Source: JAKORR01 sp964608495
Lineage (GTDB): Bacteria; Armatimonadota; Zipacnadia; Zipacnadales; FEN-943
DNA: 7,648 nucleotides
Direction: 5' to 3'
NCBI GenBank assembly: GCA_964608495.1
Contig: CAZSOQ010000253.1
Span: 1 to 7,648, forward strand
Below, piece after piece: positions 4,613 to 7,648 of the stretch (position 1 is the first letter of the stretch; each line of letters starts with the position of its first letter). The notes beneath the pieces were generated by a model. That model was given only the letters and a program-made list of their open reading frames with translations, searched no databases and was not told the origin of the DNA. A program made the translations under genes and the position numbers.

Positions 4613-5911
4613 GTGAGCGCCAAGCATAGGAGTATCGCCGGCCGCGTCGGCGTGGCGGCCGCCGTCGTGGCCTTCGCGCTGGGAGCGACAGGCCCCGAGG
4701 CCGACGCCGCATGGCTCCTGGTGCCCATGGACAGCGCGCAGAGCGATCACCTGCGGGCGTATGGGCTCACCTACTGGTGCCTGGACGCGCCGCGGGGCTA
4801 CCAGTGCGAGTGGCTGCTCAACTACCGCTTCGGGTCGTTCCTCGTGCCGGACCTGCCGGACGTGCGCGCGCGGGCCGCAGAGCTGGGTGTGGCCTTCGAG
4901 CCGGTGAGCGACGCGCAGGTCGGGGGCATCTACAACGAGATTCGCGCGGGCAATATGGAGCGGCTGGTGCTGACCAGGGCGGCGAGGATCGCGGTGTACG
5001 TGCCGCCGGATGCGGAGCCGTGGGACGACGCGGTGACGCTGGCGCTGACCTATGCCCAGGTGCCCTACGAGAAGGTGTGGGACAAGGAGATCCTGTCCGG
5101 GGCGCTGGCGCGCTTCGAGTGGCTGCACCTGCACCACGAGGACTTCACGGGGCAGTTCGGGAAGTTCTGGGCTAGCTTCGGTCACGAGCCGTGGTACCAG
5201 AAGATGACCCTCACGGCGCGGCAGGCAGCGACGGAGCTGGGGTTCGCGTCGGTGCAGGACCTGAAGGCGGGCGTGGCGACGAGGATAGCGGAGTGGGTGC
5301 AGGCCGGGGGGTTCCTGTTCGCGATGTGCCTGGCGGCGGACAGCCTGGACGTGGCGCTCGCGGCAAGGGGTACGGACATCGTGCCGCCGCAGATAGACGG
5401 GACGCCGGCGGACCCGGAGGTAAACCGCAAGCTTGATTTCACGGCCACCTTCGCCTTCCGGGACTTCCGAGTGACGCAGAACGCTGCGGTGAGCGAGATC
5501 GCGGACATAGACGTGCAGCCGCCGAACCCCACCTTCTCCTCGCGGGGCGAGACCTTCGAGCTGTTCGAGTTCTCCGCCCAGCAGGACCCCATCTGCACCA
5601 TGCTCGTGCAGTGCCACACGCGGGCGGTGCCCGACTTCCTGGGCCAGACGTCGGCCTTCCGGACGTCGGCCCTGAAGGACACGACCCTGGTGTTGGGCGA
5701 CTTCGCCGCCGGCGACAAGGTGAAGTACGTGCACGGCGACTACGGGAAGGGGACCTTCACCTTCCTGGCCGGTCACGACCCGGAGGACTACGCGCACATA
5801 GTCGGCGAGCCACCGACCGACCTGAGTCTGCACAAGCACTCGCCGGGGTACCGGCTGATCCTGAACAACATCCTGTTCCCGGCGGCGAAGGTGAGGCAGA
5901 GGAAGACCTAG
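4613..5911 (+). CDS. Secreted protein of the 'asparagine synthetase B'-labelled family, function unknown
   Basis: GTG 4613 gives 432 residues with a good signal peptide: basic KHRSIAGR (4-11), hydrophobic VGVAAAVVAFALGA (12-25) and a likely cut near A30-A33, so it is probably exported. The mature part has blocks LLVPMDSAQSDHLRAYGL, EWLLNYRFGSFL (66-77), PWDDAVTLALTYAQVPYE (136-153), WLHLHHEDFTGQFGKF (170-185) and AGGFLFAMC (231-239). I recall these from Bacteroidota proteins auto-annotated as asparagine synthetase B. I see neither the N-terminal Cys glutaminase nor an SGGxDS ATP-binding motif, so that name is unsupported. The LHHEDF and GGFLFAMC blocks, and HGDYGKGTFTFLAGHDPEDY (374-393) with a NNILFP ending, recall class I glutamine-amidotransferase-like (ThuA-type) folds; this is inference. 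It starts 17 bp after the previous stop, probably in one operon. Confidence 0.8.
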   Translation: MSAKHRSIAGRVGVAAAVVAFALGATGPEADAAWLLVPMDSAQSDHLRAYGLTYWCLDAPRGYQCEWLLNYRFGSFLVPDLPDVRARAAELGVAFEPVSDAQVGGIYNEIRAGNMERLVLTRAARIAVYVPPDAEPWDDAVTLALTYAQVPYEKVWDKEILSGALARFEWLHLHHEDFTGQFGKFWASFGHEPWYQKMTLTARQAATELGFASVQDLKAGVATRIAEWVQAGGFLFAMCLAADSLDVALAARGTDIVPPQIDGTPADPEVNRKLDFTATFAFRDFRVTQNAAVSEIADIDVQPPNPTFSSRGETFELFEFSAQQDPICTMLVQCHTRAVPDFLGQTSAFRTSALKDTTLVLGDFAAGDKVKYVHGDYGKGTFTFLAGHDPEDYAHIVGEPPTDLSLHKHSPGYRLILNNILFPAAKVRQRKT

Positions 5912-5968
5912 GCACCGCACGTCGTGCAGGGCCGCGCGAGGCGTCGCACTGCGTAGGGCAACCGGACA

Positions 5969-5975
5969 GGGAGGG
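5969..5975 (+). promoter_or_regulatory. Ribosome binding site of the beta-propeller gene
   Basis: GGGAGGG is followed by GTG 5975, ATG 5978, ATG 5984 and ATG 5987 in one frame. Counting from the GGAGG core (5970-5974), ATG 5978 is only three bases away and ATG 5984 is nine, so 5984 is preferred. Confidence 0.6.
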
Positions 5976-5983
5976 TGATGGCT

Positions 5984-7591
5984 ATGATGCTCTTTGTGGC
6001 GGCCGCTCTTGCCTCGGCTCTCGGCCAGGCTCAGCGCGGGCCCGGTGGCGAAACCCTCTACAACGGCATCCGTCTTCCTCCGCCCTGGCCGCCGGGCGAC
6101 GTGCAGCTCTCGCGGGAGCCGGTGCCCCTGCCGCCTCATGTCACCTCTCCCCCACCGGTGATCCCGATAGACGTGGGGCGCCAGCTTTTCGTGGACGACT
6201 TCCTCATCGAGCGGACAGCCCTGCGCCGCACGTACCACGCGGCCGAGTACTACGAGGACAACCCCGTGCTCAAGCCCGACAGGCCCTGGGAGATGGAGCG
6301 CGGGCCCACGGCCATGGTCTTCAGCGACGGGGTGTTCTACGACCCGGCCGACGGGCTGTACAAGATGTGGTACATGGGCGGCTACGTGGGCCCCACGTGC
6401 TACGCCACGTCGGAAGACGGGGTCCACTGGGACAAGCCGTCGCTGGATGTGGTGCCGGGCACCAACATCGTGCAGACGACGACGCGCGACTCGGGCACGG
6501 TCTGGCTGGACCTGGAGGAGGAGGACCCGGCCCGGCGGTACAAGATGGTGATCTATCCGCACCCCGAGGGAGCCGGGGCTCTGTCGGTGTTCTTCTCGGC
6601 CGACGGGATCCACTGGGGGAAGCCGGTGCGGACCGGGCCCTGCGGCGACCGCACGACCGTGTTCTGGAATCCCTTCCGTGGAATGTGGGTCTACGGCCTG
6701 CGCGAGTACCTGCCACAGACGGGCGTGGGGCGATGCCGGCGGTACTGGGAGAACGCGGACCTCGTGGCGGGCGCGCGGTGGAAGGCCGGGGAGCCGCCGC
6801 TGTGGGTAGGCGCCGACGACCTGGACGCGCGGCGCGCGGACCTCAACACCCCCTGCGAGCTGTACAACCTGGACTGCGTGGCCTACGAGAGCCTGATGCT
6901 GGGGCTGTTCACGATCTGGCGCGGGCAGCCCGGGGATCGCGCCAAGCCCAACGAGGTGCTGGTGGGCTTCAGCCGCGACGGCTTCTACTGGGACCGTAGC
7001 TTCCGCGAGGCTTTCATCCCCGTGTCGGAGCACTACGGCGACTGGAACTGGGGGAACGTGCAGTCGGCCGGCGGCTGCTGCCTGGTCGTGGGCGACAGGC
7101 TGTGGTTCTACGTGAGCGGGCGCGCGGGAGTGCCGGGGTCCAGCGCCTCGGGCGTGTGCGCCACGGGCCTGGCCTTCCTGCGGCGCGACGGCTTCGCGTC
7201 CATGGACGCGGGCGAGGAGGAGGGTGTCCTGACCACGCGGCCAGTGAGCTTCACGGGCCGGTACCTGTTCGTCAACGTGAAGGCGAGCGAAGGGGAGCTG
7301 AGGGCCGAGGTGCTCGATGAGGCCGGAGAGCCCATCGCGCCCTTCACTCGCGACAACTGCAAGCCCGTGCGCGGGGACAGGACGCTGCAGGGAGTGAGCT
7401 GGGAAGGCGGCGAGGACCTGTCGGCGCTGGCGGGGAAGCCCGTGAGATTCCGCTTCTACCTGCGCAAGGGGGAGCTGTACGCCTTCTGGGTGAGCCCGGA
7501 GAAGTCGGGCGAGAGCCACGGGTACGTGGCCGCGGGCGGGCCGGGCTACACGGGCCCGACGGACACGGTCGGGTCACGGGCGCTGAGATGA
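5984..7591 (+). CDS. Secreted beta-propeller protein, glycoside hydrolase (GH32/GH43-like) type
   Basis: 535 residues from ATG 5984. The first ~16 (MMLFVAAALASALGQA) form a short hydrophobic export signal, unusual in having no Lys or Arg before the core. Next come YNGIRLPPPWPP (26-37) and QLFVDDFLIE (67-76), both familiar from large families in Planctomycetota-like genomes. The body is a likely five-bladed propeller: YDPADGLYKMWYMGGY (119-134) and three S-x-DG-x-x-W blade motifs at 143-149, 205-211 and 330-336. From about residue 415 a beta-sandwich-like tail contains TRPVSFTGRYLFVNV and PVRFRFYLRKGELYAFWV. Such proteins resemble GH32/GH43 enzymes acting on plant or algal polysaccharides outside the cytoplasm, but I cannot point to a proven catalytic triad, so activity is unproven. 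It lies 72 bp after the previous secreted-protein gene and may share its transcript. Confidence 0.82.
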   Translation: MMLFVAAALASALGQAQRGPGGETLYNGIRLPPPWPPGDVQLSREPVPLPPHVTSPPPVIPIDVGRQLFVDDFLIERTALRRTYHAAEYYEDNPVLKPDRPWEMERGPTAMVFSDGVFYDPADGLYKMWYMGGYVGPTCYATSEDGVHWDKPSLDVVPGTNIVQTTTRDSGTVWLDLEEEDPARRYKMVIYPHPEGAGALSVFFSADGIHWGKPVRTGPCGDRTTVFWNPFRGMWVYGLREYLPQTGVGRCRRYWENADLVAGARWKAGEPPLWVGADDLDARRADLNTPCELYNLDCVAYESLMLGLFTIWRGQPGDRAKPNEVLVGFSRDGFYWDRSFREAFIPVSEHYGDWNWGNVQSAGGCCLVVGDRLWFYVSGRAGVPGSSASGVCATGLAFLRRDGFASMDAGEEEGVLTTRPVSFTGRYLFVNVKASEGELRAEVLDEAGEPIAPFTRDNCKPVRGDRTLQGVSWEGGEDLSALAGKPVRFRFYLRKGELYAFWVSPEKSGESHGYVAAGGPGYTGPTDTVGSRALR

Positions 7592-7593
7592 TC

Positions 7594-7648
7594 CCGCGGG
7601 CTGGGCAGCCCCTGCCGCGGGCTGGGCAGCCCCTGCCGCGGGCTGGGC
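7594..7648. repeat. 21-bp tandem repeat, truncated by the window end
   Basis: Two identical 21-bp units (7594-7614, 7615-7635) and 13 bases of a third. Each unit starts CCGCGGGCTGGGCAG and contains the inverted repeat GGGCT-GGGC-AGCCC. The array begins two bases after the TGA of the propeller gene. There are no spacers, so it is not a CRISPR array, and no T-tract is visible, so it is not a standard terminator. Its full length is unknown because it runs off the edge. Confidence 0.85.

Noticed and set aside
4604..7519. A 971-codon open frame on the minus strand opposite both secreted-protein genes
   Set aside because: Its translation is Arg/His/Pro/Val-rich with no recognisable domain, and it lies wholly antisense to two genes with clear signal peptides and motifs. 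In very GC-rich DNA stops are rare in this antisense frame.
7594..7648. Start of a CRISPR array
   Set aside because: The 21-bp units abut with no spacers between them.

Overview
The window is very GC-rich, with long accidental open frames opposite the real genes. It looks like a chromosomal stretch from an environmental bacterium. A xylose-isomerase-like TIM-barrel protein, a secreted beta-propeller of glycoside-hydrolase type with an N-terminal YNGIxLPPPWPP motif, and zinc-ribbon/GYF_2/TM2 membrane proteins together fit the Planctomycetota / Verrucomicrobiota / Armatimonadota type of carbohydrate-degrading genome. That placement is inference from gene content only; no marker gene is present.

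Layout. 1-653 (minus strand) is the N-terminal ~217 residues of a sugar phosphate isomerase/epimerase running off the left edge. A 235-bp divergent gap follows. A plus-strand run then begins: a ComF-family phosphoribosyltransferase (889-1677); a zinc-ribbon + GYF_2 + TM2 protein (1712-2524); a multi-pass membrane protein (2658-3344); a 393-bp gap holding a REP doublet (REPIN-like, 3433-3536) and a promoter region; a second copy of the membrane protein carrying an N-terminal zinc ribbon (3738-4595), split by one in-frame TAG; a secreted protein of the type often auto-labelled 'asparagine synthetase B' but without that enzyme's motifs (4613-5911); and a secreted beta-propeller protein (5984-7591). 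A 21-bp hairpin-forming tandem repeat starts two bases after the last stop and runs off the right edge.

How the parts may fit. Genes from 1712 to 4595 share modules: the same CPxCG-x9-CMxCG zinc ribbon sits on two different membrane proteins, and the membrane domain occurs once bare and once with the ribbon. The two membrane-protein genes also share the 10-mer AGGTATACTG, 51-52 bp before their start codons. The last two genes both encode exported proteins and probably form a unit with the broken gene upstream (17-bp gap after its stop). Their substrates are unknown. With the isomerase/epimerase at the other end, the flanks point to carbohydrate use; the membrane cluster has no clear function.

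The points most worth a second look are the amber codon, which falls exactly opposite a Met of the intact paralogue in a gapless alignment, and the REP doublet.
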